Shown in pieces: positions 1 through 8,709 of a stretch of DNA of 64,000 bases; the stretch's first letter is position 1, and every line of letters begins with the position of its first letter. The notes under the pieces were generated by a model. The model was not told the origin of the DNA. It did not search any database and was given only the letters and a program-made list of their open reading frames with translations. The position numbers and the translations under genes are program-made. Origin of the DNA: Natronomonas marina (GTDB lineage: Archaea > Halobacteriota > Halobacteria > Halobacteriales > Haloarculaceae); assembly GCF_024298905.1 (NCBI RefSeq), contig NZ_CP101154.1:992001-1056000 (forward strand). Reading direction: 5' to 3'.

Positions 1-1271
1 GCGCCGGTGACGTCTGCCGGGGCGACGGCAACACGCCGACCACGCGCTCGCTCGAATACACCCCCAACTACAACGAGTACCGGCCGCCGCAGGCCCTCGG
101 CTACGAGACCCGCGTCCTCTCGCGGGAGTTCGAGAGCGGTTCCCTCTACGACCAGCGGATGGTCTTCTCGTCGAGCAAACGGATCAACCTCTTCCTGCTG
201 ACCGGCGAGGTTTCCGAGAACGGCATCGGCACCTACAACCTCGAAGTGAACGGCTCGAACCGCAACACGGTGACCCTGGAGGACCCAACGATAACGATAC
301 CGAGCCGGTTCGACGCACAGACCTGGAACACCGAGATACTCGAAGCGCAGTCCGACGTCACTGCGACCGATGTCGATGGCGGTGATCGGGTCGAACTGAC
401 GTTCACCGGCGGCGACTACGAGGTCACCTGCGCCGTCGTCGGCCTCGACGGCGCGCCGGCGTTCAGCCCGCCCGAGGATGACGGCGACGGTAACGGCGAC
501 GGCGGTGGCGGCGACCCCGACATCAATCCGAACGCCCCCGGTGATGTCAAACTCAATGGAGTTACCTCGGTGAATAACGGACAGGGGACGGTGGACCTCG
601 AGTTCGAGAACCTCGCCAATACCGTTACGTCGGCTACCGAGGCGCGGATCAACTTCTATCATGCAAAGCCGGGTAGTAGTCCGCCATCGAGCGCCGACAT
701 CTTCGAGGTCGGAGAGCCGAATTCGGCTACCCTCACTGTCAAGGGCCAGTATCAGGAACTCAATCCGGACATAACCTTCGCGGGAGACGACACGACCGAC
801 GTCCGTCTGGATTTCGACGGACAGATCAACAAGAACCACGAATGGTTCGTTCTCACGCTGCAGTACGACAACGACGAAGTGGGCCAGTACTTCATCTCGC
901 TGCAGGACGACGCGGGCAACTCGCCCCCAGCGCCGACATCCACGCCGGGACCGACGCCGACACCGGGGCCGACGCCCGGCACACCTCTGTCGGCGAGCCT
1001 GTCTATCTCGGAGCCGGGGGGGAGCGACAAGTACGAGTTCGACGCGAGCGGGTCATCCCCGGCGAGCGACATCGAGACGTACAAGTGGGACTTCGACGAC
1101 GACGGTGACTTCGAACGGACGACGACGACCGATACCATCTCCCTCGACTGCAAGTCTTCGGGGAACAACAAGCCCGACACAGGGTGCTCCTCTACCGGTG
1201 ACACGGGCCGCGTCGTCGTCGAGGACAGCGAGGGTAGTCGAACCGACGAAGCGACGGCGACCTGGCCCTAG
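1..1271 (+). CDS. Surface/pilin-like protein with PKD-like C-terminus (5' end outside window)
   Basis: The frame is open from base 3, so the N-terminus lies before the window. The first 150 or so residues closely match the protein at 1699-4431 (shared motifs PTTRSL, YNEYR, FESG.LYDQR, PSRFDA.TWN, YEVTCAVVGL). Then come an acidic Gly/Asp linker, a beta-rich segment, a Pro/Thr linker (PTPTPGPTPG, about 950-990) and a PKD-like domain with the motif YKWDFDDDGDFE. This looks like a secreted or membrane-anchored cell-surface protein. It ends in TAG and overlaps the convergent hydrolase remnant by a few bases. The role is unknown; adhesion or envelope function is inference. Confidence 0.7.
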   Translation, partial: AGDVCRGDGNTPTTRSLEYTPNYNEYRPPQALGYETRVLSREFESGSLYDQRMVFSSSKRINLFLLTGEVSENGIGTYNLEVNGSNRNTVTLEDPTITIPSRFDAQTWNTEILEAQSDVTATDVDGGDRVELTFTGGDYEVTCAVVGLDGAPAFSPPEDDGDGNGDGGGGDPDINPNAPGDVKLNGVTSVNNGQGTVDLEFENLANTVTSATEARINFYHAKPGSSPPSSADIFEVGEPNSATLTVKGQYQELNPDITFAGDDTTDVRLDFDGQINKNHEWFVLTLQYDNDEVGQYFISLQDDAGNSPPAPTSTPGPTPTPGPTPGTPLSASLSISEPGGSDKYEFDASGSSPASDIETYKWDFDDDGDFERTTTTDTISLDCKSSGNNKPDTGCSSTGDTGRVVVEDSEGSRTDEATATWP

Positions 1272-1500
1272 TACACGTCCCCGAGGAACGCCCGGATGGC
1301 CTCGTTGACCGGCTCGGGGTTCTCGAGGTTCGATGAGTGGCCCGCGTCGGAAACCATCTCCCGGCGGGCGTCCAGTTCCGCGACGAGCGAGTCCGAGCGC
1401 TCGGGCTCCAGGGCGACGTCCTCCTCGCCGTGGACGACGAGGGCGGGAACGTGCCCTTCGCGTCCATCAGCGCCGCACAGTCGTCGGCCTTCACCGGCCC
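1268..1500 (-). pseudogene. Alpha/beta-hydrolase C-terminal remnant
   Basis: Reading leftwards, the last 60 or so codons give VPALVVHGEEDVALEP, then DAGHSSNLENPEPVN and a final FLGDVY. This is the typical C-terminal third of an alpha/beta hydrolase, with the strand before the acidic residue and the catalytic His in GHSSNLE. The stretch upstream (VKADDCAALMDAKG) looks like the same family but sits in another frame, so at least one frameshift separates them. There is no nucleophile-elbow domain. The fragment lies between two paralogous surface-protein genes and was probably truncated when they duplicated. The frame assignment upstream of about 1450 is uncertain. Confidence 0.5.
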
Positions 1501-1668
1501 ACCGTGGCCCGGCGGTAAACCGCCGTACGGCTAAGGGCAAGTCGGCCACCTCGTCCAGCCCTGGTCGGACCGATCCGCCAGAATCGCCGCCCCAACCGCC
1601 GCCGGAGGAATTATTCCACGGAGTTGTCAGCAATATATCCAGCCTCATTTATGAAAACGGGCAGTACG

Positions 1669-1676
1669 TTTTTACT
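1669..1676 (+). promoter_or_regulatory. TATA-like box for the surface-protein gene
   Basis: TTTTTACT lies 23-30 bp before the ATG at 1699 in an otherwise AT-poor region. The spacing suits a leaderless haloarchaeal transcript and supports 1699 over the upstream in-frame ATG at 1624. Confidence 0.5.
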
Positions 1677-1698
1677 TTCTAACCGCATCCGGTCGAAT

Positions 1699-4431
1699 AT
1701 GGACCGAGGGGGAGAGCGCGGCCAGTCGGTCGTCGTCGGTTCGTTGCTCGTCTTCACGATACTCGTCCTCTCGTTTTCCGCGTATCAGGCGTTCGCCGTC
1801 CCGAGCCAGAACGCCGAGGTGGAGGCCGACCACTTCCAGAACACCGAATCGCAGTTCTCACAGCTCCGGAGCAACGTCATCAACTCGGTCGGCACCGACG
1901 CGGTCCGCTCGACGGCCGTTCGACTCGGCGCCCGGTACCCGAACCGAATGCTCGCGCTGAACCCGCCGCCAGCGAGGGGGCAACTGGAGACGACGGCGCC
2001 GGGCGACGTCGAGTTCACCACCACGACCGAGGACGTCTGTCGCACCGGCGGCACGCCGACCACGCGCTCGCTCGTGTACGACCCCTCCTACAACGAGTAC
2101 CGGGCACCGGAGACCATCGGCTACGGGAGCCGAATTATCTCCCGACAGTTCGAGAGTGGAGCTCTCTACGACCAGCGGCTCGTCACCTCCGGCAGCGGCA
2201 ACGATGAGATAAGCCTCTACCTCCTGACCGGCGACGTCTCGGCGAGCGGCGTCGACGCCTACAGCCTCGCGGTCAACGGGTCGGAGCGCCACACCACGAC
2301 GCTGACGAGCCCCACCATCGTCCTGCCGTCGCGGTTCGACGCCGACACCTGGAACGCCGAAATCGTCGACAACCGGGGCGACGTGAGCGCCGCCTCCGCC
2401 AGCGGCGAGCGGGTCACGCTCGACTTCACCGGCGGTACCTACGACGTCTCCTGTGCCGTCGTCGGCCTCGGGTCCGACCCCGCGTTCACGCCGCCGGCAG
2501 ACGGCGGCGGCGAGGACCCTCCCGACGAGGAGGATAGCGGCGGCGGGTACGGGACGGGCAGCGAGACCGACTACTCCAGCGACGAGGACACACAGACCGT
2601 CTCGGTTCGCAACGGCAAGTGGAACGGGCTCACCGCCGTCGACGAGATAATCCTGAGCGGCGGCGAATCGATATTCGAGACCGGCGACAACACGCGGGAG
2701 CGCTTCGAGTACTCGGTGACGTTCCGCAACACCGAAACCGGGGGGAACTACACCGTCAGGTACGTCTACACGAAACAGCCGGGCAACAGCCCCACCGAGA
2801 AGGTCGTCTTCAACCCACAGGACAACAACGAGAACACGCTGGTCGGCGTCCCCTACGACGGCACATTCGAGAACATAACGGACAGCACGCGTCCCTACGG
2901 GGGCGTCGACCTGCTGGACGCCACCACCTACGACTACAACGACGGCGCCGACGTCAGCGACGCGATCGCGGCCGTCAAGGCCCTCGAGAGCGAGAACACC
3001 GAGGTCATCACCTCCGAAATCCGGGGTCGAACCGACGTGACGATCCGGGAGGAGGCGCTCGTGACCGCGGTCCAGCCGGACCCGAGCGGCGACGACGACC
3101 TGACGTTCGTCCGGTTGCACTTCGAGACGGCGACCGACACGACCGGCTGGCAACTACGGGACGACGAGGGCGAGTCGACCATCCTCCCGTCCGCGACCCT
3201 GTCGGGTGACGTCTACTTCGCCGTCGACGAGACGGCCTTCGAAGACGAGCGGGGTCTCGACGACGACACCGTCTACGCGCTCGACACCACCGTCGAGGAC
3301 GACGGCGACGCGCTCGAACTCGTCGACTCCCAGGGCAGACTCCGCGACGAGATGGCCTACAACGGCGAGACGACGACGAAGGGCGCGTGGGGCATCGACG
3401 CCATCGACGAGGGCACCGTCGCCGTCAGGAACCAGTCGAACACGGACTACTACGACAACGACACCCAGGGCGACTGGAAGCGGGTCGACCAGTCGAACTT
3501 CTTCGGGAGCGCGACCCGTCCGCGGGTCGCCTTCGTCCCCGGCGACCAGCAGAACAACATCCTGACGGTCGACAACACGAGTTCGGTCACGAACGTCACC
3601 GTCGGCCCGCAGATCGGCATCCTCGGGCCGATGGCCGACCTGACCGGCGACGGTACCGACGAGATCCCGTTCGTCGACGGCAACAACCGTCTGGCGTACG
3701 CCGACTCGGACGGCTCGATAACGGTGCTGGCCTACGACAACAACGACCAGCGGGTCAACCCCAAGAAGCAGCCCATCGGCGTCGGCACCCGGGCCGGCGA
3801 CGACGAGGCGAGCGTCTACTACGTCAACGGCAGCAACTACCTCTACCGGGTAGCGGACGGCGAGAATCCGACGCTCGTCGAACCGGACCTCCTCAACGGC
3901 AGCGGCAACGCGGGCACGTTCAAGCCGACGGGCGTGGCCGGCCTCGCGGACTTCGACGGCGAGGGCGACGAGGAGGTCATCGTCTTCAACCAGAGCGCCA
4001 TCGCCTATCTCGACGAGACGGGCGGCAGCACGGCCGTCGAGGTCGTCGATCTCGGCACTCGGCCGCCGCCGGACTTCAACGAACGCCAGCTCTCGCAGGG
4101 CATCGGCAAACCCGTCACCTACGACGGGGCAGTCCAGGTCCCCATCGTCGACGGCGGCGTCATCGCCCTGGTCGACGAGTCCGGCGACGTGACGCCGGTA
4201 CACAACCCGACTCCGACCCGGGCGTCCGGGAACAACAAGGCGCTCGGCAAGCCCATCGCGCCCCGCGACTGGGACGGTGACGGCACCCTGGAGATCGTCT
4301 ACATCAACGGCCAGCCGACGACCGGCGCTCCACAGAAGAGTCTCACGCTCATCGAAATCGACGCCGGTTCCGACCAGTCGAAGGTCAGGACCGTCTACGG
4401 GCAGGTCGTCAAGGAGAAAGGGGTCGGCTGA
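1699..4431 (+). CDS. Large pilin-like/surface protein with lamin-tail-like and FG-GAP-like regions
   Basis: The protein is 910 aa. It begins MDRGGERGQSVVVG followed by a hydrophobic helix, so RG-QS fits the archaeal prepilin peptidase consensus and the protein may be a pilin-like membrane-anchored protein. Residues to about 270 match the truncated gene at the window start. Around residues 470-600 a segment with WQLRDDEGES and LVDSQGRLRDEMAYNG resembles a lamin-tail domain. The C-terminal 300 residues carry repeated DLTGDGTDE, DFDGEGDEE and DWDGDGTLE loops, as in calcium-binding FG-GAP/VCBS propellers. The start at 1699 was chosen from the TATA-like box and the signal motif. The domain naming is by eye. 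Confidence 0.7.
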   Translation: MDRGGERGQSVVVGSLLVFTILVLSFSAYQAFAVPSQNAEVEADHFQNTESQFSQLRSNVINSVGTDAVRSTAVRLGARYPNRMLALNPPPARGQLETTAPGDVEFTTTTEDVCRTGGTPTTRSLVYDPSYNEYRAPETIGYGSRIISRQFESGALYDQRLVTSGSGNDEISLYLLTGDVSASGVDAYSLAVNGSERHTTTLTSPTIVLPSRFDADTWNAEIVDNRGDVSAASASGERVTLDFTGGTYDVSCAVVGLGSDPAFTPPADGGGEDPPDEEDSGGGYGTGSETDYSSDEDTQTVSVRNGKWNGLTAVDEIILSGGESIFETGDNTRERFEYSVTFRNTETGGNYTVRYVYTKQPGNSPTEKVVFNPQDNNENTLVGVPYDGTFENITDSTRPYGGVDLLDATTYDYNDGADVSDAIAAVKALESENTEVITSEIRGRTDVTIREEALVTAVQPDPSGDDDLTFVRLHFETATDTTGWQLRDDEGESTILPSATLSGDVYFAVDETAFEDERGLDDDTVYALDTTVEDDGDALELVDSQGRLRDEMAYNGETTTKGAWGIDAIDEGTVAVRNQSNTDYYDNDTQGDWKRVDQSNFFGSATRPRVAFVPGDQQNNILTVDNTSSVTNVTVGPQIGILGPMADLTGDGTDEIPFVDGNNRLAYADSDGSITVLAYDNNDQRVNPKKQPIGVGTRAGDDEASVYYVNGSNYLYRVADGENPTLVEPDLLNGSGNAGTFKPTGVAGLADFDGEGDEEVIVFNQSAIAYLDETGGSTAVEVVDLGTRPPPDFNERQLSQGIGKPVTYDGAVQVPIVDGGVIALVDESGDVTPVHNPTPTRASGNNKALGKPIAPRDWDGDGTLEIVYINGQPTTGAPQKSLTLIEIDAGSDQSKVRTVYGQVVKEKGVG

Positions 4432-4506
4432 CGGACCGGGCGGGGTCGAGCGGCGGGCCGCCCGCCGACCGGGTTCGACAGTTGACGAAATCTCCGTCGA
4501 CAAATC

Positions 4507-4513
4507 CTTATAT
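4507..4513 (+). promoter_or_regulatory. TATA box of HMG-CoA synthase gene
   Basis: CTTATAT is centred about 25 bp before the ATG at 4535, as expected for a leaderless haloarchaeal transcript. Confidence 0.6.
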
Positions 4514-4534
4514 CGGTCTCCCCTCCACCCGGAC

Positions 4535-5878
4535 ATGACCGACACCAGCGTGGGCATCGACGCCGTAGAGATTCACGCCGGCAAGCTAAAACTCGACCTC
4601 GCGGAGACGTTCGCACCCGCGATGGGCGACGACCCCGGCAAGTACACGAAGGGACTGGGGCTGTACGCCAGTTCGCTGCCGGATACCTACGAGGACATCG
4701 TGACGATGGGCGCGAACGCGGCCCACCGGCTGATGGAGCGGAAGGGACTGGAACCCGAAGACATCGGCCGCATCGACGTGGCAACCGAGTCGGCCTTCGA
4801 CCACTCCAAGCCCGTCTCGACGTACATCGCGGGCTGTCTGGAGCAGGTCTTCGAGGGCGATTTCCACCACGCCAACAAGGGCGAGCGGAAGTTCGCCTGC
4901 GTCTCGGGCACCCAGAGCGTCGACGACGCCTACAACTGGATCCGGGCCGGGCGGAACCGCGGCCGCGCGGCGCTGGTGGTGGCGACCGACACCGCACTCT
5001 ACGCCCGCGACGACCCCGGCGAGGCGACGCAGGGCGCCGGTGCCGTCGCCATGCTGATCGACGAAGACCCCGACTTCGTCGAGTTGTCGACCGAACAGGG
5101 GTACGGCAGCGCCGACGAGACGGACTTCCTCAAGCCACAGCAGCAGTTCCCCAGCGTCGACGGCAAGCGCTCGGTGAACGTCTACCTGGCGCGGATGCGG
5201 GAGGCGCTCGTCGACTACGAGTCCGTCGGCGGCGACATCCACCCCGACGACTTCCGGCTCGGCCCGTTCCACACGCCGTTCCCGGGCATGGTCCGGAAGG
5301 CTGCCGTGCTCGCCTACCGCCACATCACCCGCGACACCGAAATCGAGGAGGAACTCGCCGAGGAGATCGGCCGCCAGCCCCGTCCCGAGGCCTTCGACGA
5401 CGAGGAGGCCTACACCGAGGCCCTCGGCGAGTACACGGACGCCCTGAAGGACACCGACCACTATCAGGGGTGGTACGACCGGACCATCGACCCGACGCTC
5501 GACCTCTCCCGTGAGGTCGGCAACTGGTACACCGGCTCCGTCCACGTCGCCCGCGTCTCCGGCATCAGGTCCCTCGTCGAGGACGGCGAGGACGCCGAAG
5601 GCGAGAAGCTGCTGGTCGGCTCGTACGGCTCCGGTGCCCAGGCCGAGATCCACGTCGAGACCATCCAGGAGAACTACGAATCGGAGATCGAGGCGCTGAA
5701 CGTCGACGAGCAACTGGCGGCCCGCTACGACCTCTCGTTCGACGAGTACGAGGACGTCCACGACGCCCACAACTTCGACGAGGAGACCTCGGTCGAGGAG
5801 TTCACCGCACCGGACGGCGAGTTCGTCTTCGACGGCTGGGGCCGCATGGGCGAACGGAAGTACCGCTACGTCGAGTAG
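4535..5878 (+). CDS. hmgB: Hydroxymethylglutaryl-CoA synthase
   Basis: This 447-aa enzyme condenses acetyl-CoA with acetoacetyl-CoA to HMG-CoA in the mevalonate pathway, which feeds archaeal lipid synthesis. It has the thiolase-like initiation-enzyme fold. A Glu lies in ATESAFDHSKP, the catalytic Cys is in FACVSGTQS, and the His is in GPFHTPFPGMVRKA. The length is normal for haloarchaea. The ATG at 4535 lies about 25 bp after a TATA box; the frame is open upstream but has no promoter-supported start. The gene is monocistronic by position. It joins idi at 13658 in the isoprenoid route. Confidence 0.95.
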   Translation: MTDTSVGIDAVEIHAGKLKLDLAETFAPAMGDDPGKYTKGLGLYASSLPDTYEDIVTMGANAAHRLMERKGLEPEDIGRIDVATESAFDHSKPVSTYIAGCLEQVFEGDFHHANKGERKFACVSGTQSVDDAYNWIRAGRNRGRAALVVATDTALYARDDPGEATQGAGAVAMLIDEDPDFVELSTEQGYGSADETDFLKPQQQFPSVDGKRSVNVYLARMREALVDYESVGGDIHPDDFRLGPFHTPFPGMVRKAAVLAYRHITRDTEIEEELAEEIGRQPRPEAFDDEEAYTEALGEYTDALKDTDHYQGWYDRTIDPTLDLSREVGNWYTGSVHVARVSGIRSLVEDGEDAEGEKLLVGSYGSGAQAEIHVETIQENYESEIEALNVDEQLAARYDLSFDEYEDVHDAHNFDEETSVEEFTAPDGEFVFDGWGRMGERKYRYVE

Positions 5879-5931
5879 TCGGCAACTGAGCCCGACCGGA
5901 CGCTTTTGTGGTCGCACCTCGTCCTCGGGGC

Positions 5932-6990
5932 ATGTTCGCCGGGGGTGGACTGATCGAGTTTCTCAACAGCCCGGTCGGTATCGCGGTGCTGGCCGTCGCC
6001 GCCCTCCCCGTCACCGTCGGGGTCGGCTACCTCCTCGTCAGAATCGGCTTCCGTCTCGTGTCGGTCCTCGTCCGCCCGACGAGGCGGGTCGTCGGTCTCT
6101 TCCCCGAGGGACCCGCCGGCGTGGTCGCGGTCACGACGCTGCTCGTGACCGCGCTCGTCTTCGGCGTCGCCGCGCCCCTGCCGAACCGGGTCGGGACGCT
6201 CGGCGATGGCGGCGCCGGCGACACCGCCGGCGGCTTCCTCGAGACGGCGTTCGACGAACGGGACGGCGTCGTCCGGGCCGGCGACGGGACCGTCAGCCTG
6301 AGCCCGACGGGCTACGACCGGCCGGAGCCGGACACCGCCGGCGACCGCCTGAAAGACGCCTGGCTCCGGGCCGGCGAGACGCCCGGGGGCACCCCGCTAC
6401 CGAACGGTTCGGTCGACCGACTGGACCTCTACGTGACCGTCGTCCACGGGTCGAACGTCGAACCGCTGACCGACCGGGACCGGCGCCATCTCCGGGAAAT
6501 CTGGGCGACGATGCCGGTCCGGAACCCCGACGGCTCGACGGGCATCGACATCCACATCCGGTCCGGCGGCGAACTGGACCGGTCGGTGACCTTCGGCGTC
6601 GGCGACGGCTCCGACCACACCCGCTACTACACCGAAGAGCGGATGGGCCCGCGGCACTGCCGGTACCACCTCGTCGTGCTCGGCGAACCGACGGACGATG
6701 TCCACGGGTGGGGCACGACCCCCGGCTACAGCAGTTTCGTCACCGGCGTCCCCCTCGAGGAGCAGCGCGGCACCTACACCCACCGCGCCAGCGTGATGAC
6801 CCACGAGTTGCTCCACAACGTCGTCGGCCACATCGACGACCCCAGTCTCCCGGACGGGGGCGCCCACACCCGCGAGGGGTGGCTCGCCGACGACGAGTAC
6901 CTCTCGGCGGCGACCGCGGCGCAGTTGAACGAGACGCGGTTCCGGGGGTCGGGCTTCTACCAGCGCGAGATTTGTGGGGAAGATAGGTGA
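5932..6990 (+). CDS. Membrane protein with HExxH metalloprotease-like motif
   Basis: The protein is 352 aa. Two hydrophobic helices (about residues 14-36 and 60-80) are followed by a long soluble region that is probably outside the membrane. Residues 291-300 read HELLHNVVGH, giving HExxH plus a further His four residues on, a plausible zinc site. I cannot place it in a named peptidase family, because the spacing is not the HExxHxxGxxH of metzincins. ATG 5932 is preferred over the upstream GTG because a T-rich box sits about 28 bp before it. The gene converges on another HExxH membrane protein at 7023-7922. Confidence 0.6.
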   Translation: MFAGGGLIEFLNSPVGIAVLAVAALPVTVGVGYLLVRIGFRLVSVLVRPTRRVVGLFPEGPAGVVAVTTLLVTALVFGVAAPLPNRVGTLGDGGAGDTAGGFLETAFDERDGVVRAGDGTVSLSPTGYDRPEPDTAGDRLKDAWLRAGETPGGTPLPNGSVDRLDLYVTVVHGSNVEPLTDRDRRHLREIWATMPVRNPDGSTGIDIHIRSGGELDRSVTFGVGDGSDHTRYYTEERMGPRHCRYHLVVLGEPTDDVHGWGTTPGYSSFVTGVPLEEQRGTYTHRASVMTHELLHNVVGHIDDPSLPDGGAHTREGWLADDEYLSAATAAQLNETRFRGSGFYQREICGEDR

Positions 6991-7022
6991 GGGGACCTCG
7001 CCGCCCCCGACCGGCCGGGGCG

Positions 7023-7922
7023 CTACGTCGCGGTGGCATCGGCGGGCCTGCCGCGACGGCGGACGGTCCGTACGAGTGCGTACACGAGTCCGAGGAACCC
7101 GCCGACGGCGAAGACGCCCGGCCCGACGCCGAGCGATATCTCCTCGGGCGTGTTGACGAACGAAAAGAGGTACGTGAACGTGCCCGGTGTCCCGACGGTC
7201 ACTGACTCCGTGCCGAGCGCCGAGAGGACGAGGGGCCCGCCGACGGCGAGGAGGAGAAACGAGGCGACGACGCCGACGGCGGCGCCCGCCAGAGCGTCCC
7301 AGACCACCGCAGTCACGGACGGTGCACGGTTCGCGTCCGACTCCCGGCCCAGGATCCTGACGCCGGTCTCGTGGTCAACGACCCGGACGTGGGCCGGATA
7401 GCCCAGTACGACCGCCGTCATCCAGACGTCGGCGACGGCGCCGGCCGCGTTCATCGTCAGGGGGATTGCGAGCCAACCCCACCCCAGTCCGAGCATCAGC
7501 GGGACGCCGATGGCGGTTATCACCACCAGCGGCGTCAACAGCACGACGACGAACTGGTTGCGGGTGAAGACGTGGTCGGTCGTCGCGTAGGCGTACGGCA
7601 GGATGAAGTGCGCGAGGCCGACCCCGTACCGGGGTTCGCCGCCGTAGTACCGGATGGCGAGCCCGTGTAACCACTCGTGTGGCACGAGGAAGAACGTCCC
7701 CAGGAACACGACGACGAGGACGTCGAGCGGCCCCGCGATCCAACCGAGGGTCTCGGGGACGAACCGGAACCCGACCGTATCGCCCGTCCAGAGCTGGTAG
7801 AGTCCGGTGAAGAGCGTCCACCCGACCACCACCCCGAGGGTCCCGATGGCCGTCATCTGTATCGTCAGCCCCCTCGTGAGCTCGAGCTCGCCGACGACGT
7901 GCTCGGGTGTGGCGTCCGACAT
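7023..7922 (-). CDS. DUF3267-type integral-membrane zinc metalloprotease-like protein
   Basis: The protein is 299 aa with about six hydrophobic segments. HEWLHG at residues 82-87 follows a membrane segment, and the next segment contains YGVGLAHFILPYAY. This is the signature of DUF3267 proteins, relatives of intramembrane site-2-type proteases. The substrate is unknown. The ATG at 7922 has an AT-rich box (TTAAT) roughly 25 bp upstream on the minus strand. The neighbour at 5932-6990 also carries HExxH, but the two are convergent, so they are not an operon. Confidence 0.75.
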   Translation of the reverse strand: MSDATPEHVVGELELTRGLTIQMTAIGTLGVVVGWTLFTGLYQLWTGDTVGFRFVPETLGWIAGPLDVLVVVFLGTFFLVPHEWLHGLAIRYYGGEPRYGVGLAHFILPYAYATTDHVFTRNQFVVVLLTPLVVITAIGVPLMLGLGWGWLAIPLTMNAAGAVADVWMTAVVLGYPAHVRVVDHETGVRILGRESDANRAPSVTAVVWDALAGAAVGVVASFLLLAVGGPLVLSALGTESVTVGTPGTFTYLFSFVNTPEEISLGVGPGVFAVGGFLGLVYALVRTVRRRGRPADATAT

Positions 7923-8010
7923 ACCACGTCGTTGCGAGCCGGCTCATTAAGTTAGGCAGGTGGTTCCGGTCGACCCCTCGTGGCCGAACGCCGGTGAAGG
8001 GCGGGGCTCC

Positions 8011-8646
8011 TCAGCGGTCCGGCCACTCGAAGGTCGCCTCGGGTTCGCCATCGGTCGCCTCTCGATACTCCTCTGCGGTCACCGAGTAGCGAACCGAGTC
8101 CCGCGGTTCGCCGTTCATGACGATGTCGTTGCGGATGACGCCCTCCTTGCGGCCGCCGAGCGCACCGATGTACTTTTTGATGGCGCGGCCCGATTTTTCG
8201 TTCTCGGGGTCGTGGGTGACGCCGACGACATCGAGGTCGAGCACGTCGAAGGCCAGCGCGGCGAGGGCCTTCGCGCGCTCGCCGGAGTATCCCCGTCCCC
8301 AGAACGGCTTGCGGAGCCACGCGCCGAGTGTGCCGCGGCGGAGGTCCCAGTCGACCGAGAGACCAGTGGTGCCGGCGAACTGTCCGGCGCGGTCCTCGCC
8401 GTCGCGGGGATAGATAGCGTAATCGGCACCCTCGTCGTTGTCGTAGTTCTTTCCAACGTAGTCGACGAACTCGGCGGTCTCCTTCGGGTGTTCGTGAGGG
8501 TCCCAGTTTAGCCACTGGGTCACCTCCTCGATGTTCGGGGCGTCCGCGTGGACGTGTTCGTACATCTCGTATGGGTCGAAGCTGTCCGGGCGAATCACCT
8601 CGAACCGGAGGCGTGGCGTCTCGATGGTCGTCGGAAAGAGGGCCAT
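8011..8646 (-). CDS. GNAT-family N-acetyltransferase (RimJ/RimL-like)
   Basis: The protein is 211 aa. ETPRLRFEVIRPDSFD at the start and LGAWLRKPFWGRGYSGERAK in the middle match RimJ/RimL-type GNATs. The latter is the acetyl-CoA-binding strand and the Q/RxxGxG/A-like loop. A C-terminal NEKSGRAIKKYIGALGGRKE follows the usual layout. It should transfer acetyl from acetyl-CoA to a protein N-terminus, amino acid or small amine; the substrate cannot be told. The gene lies downstream of carA on the same strand with a gap of about 60 bp. Confidence 0.8.
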   Translation of the reverse strand: MALFPTTIETPRLRFEVIRPDSFDPYEMYEHVHADAPNIEEVTQWLNWDPHEHPKETAEFVDYVGKNYDNDEGADYAIYPRDGEDRAGQFAGTTGLSVDWDLRRGTLGAWLRKPFWGRGYSGERAKALAALAFDVLDLDVVGVTHDPENEKSGRAIKKYIGALGGRKEGVIRNDIVMNGEPRDSVRYSVTAEEYREATDGEPEATFEWPDR

Positions 8647-8709
8647 ACCAACCTCTGTGAGTGACTACCGAAAAGGGTTGCTCGCGGGTGTCAGGAAGTG
8701 ACGTGGTGG

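Noticed and set aside
1858-3153. 431-codon minus-strand frame antisense to the large surface protein
   Set aside because: Runs wholly inside the convincing plus-strand gene, is Arg/Val-rich and has no domain pattern; an antisense shadow.
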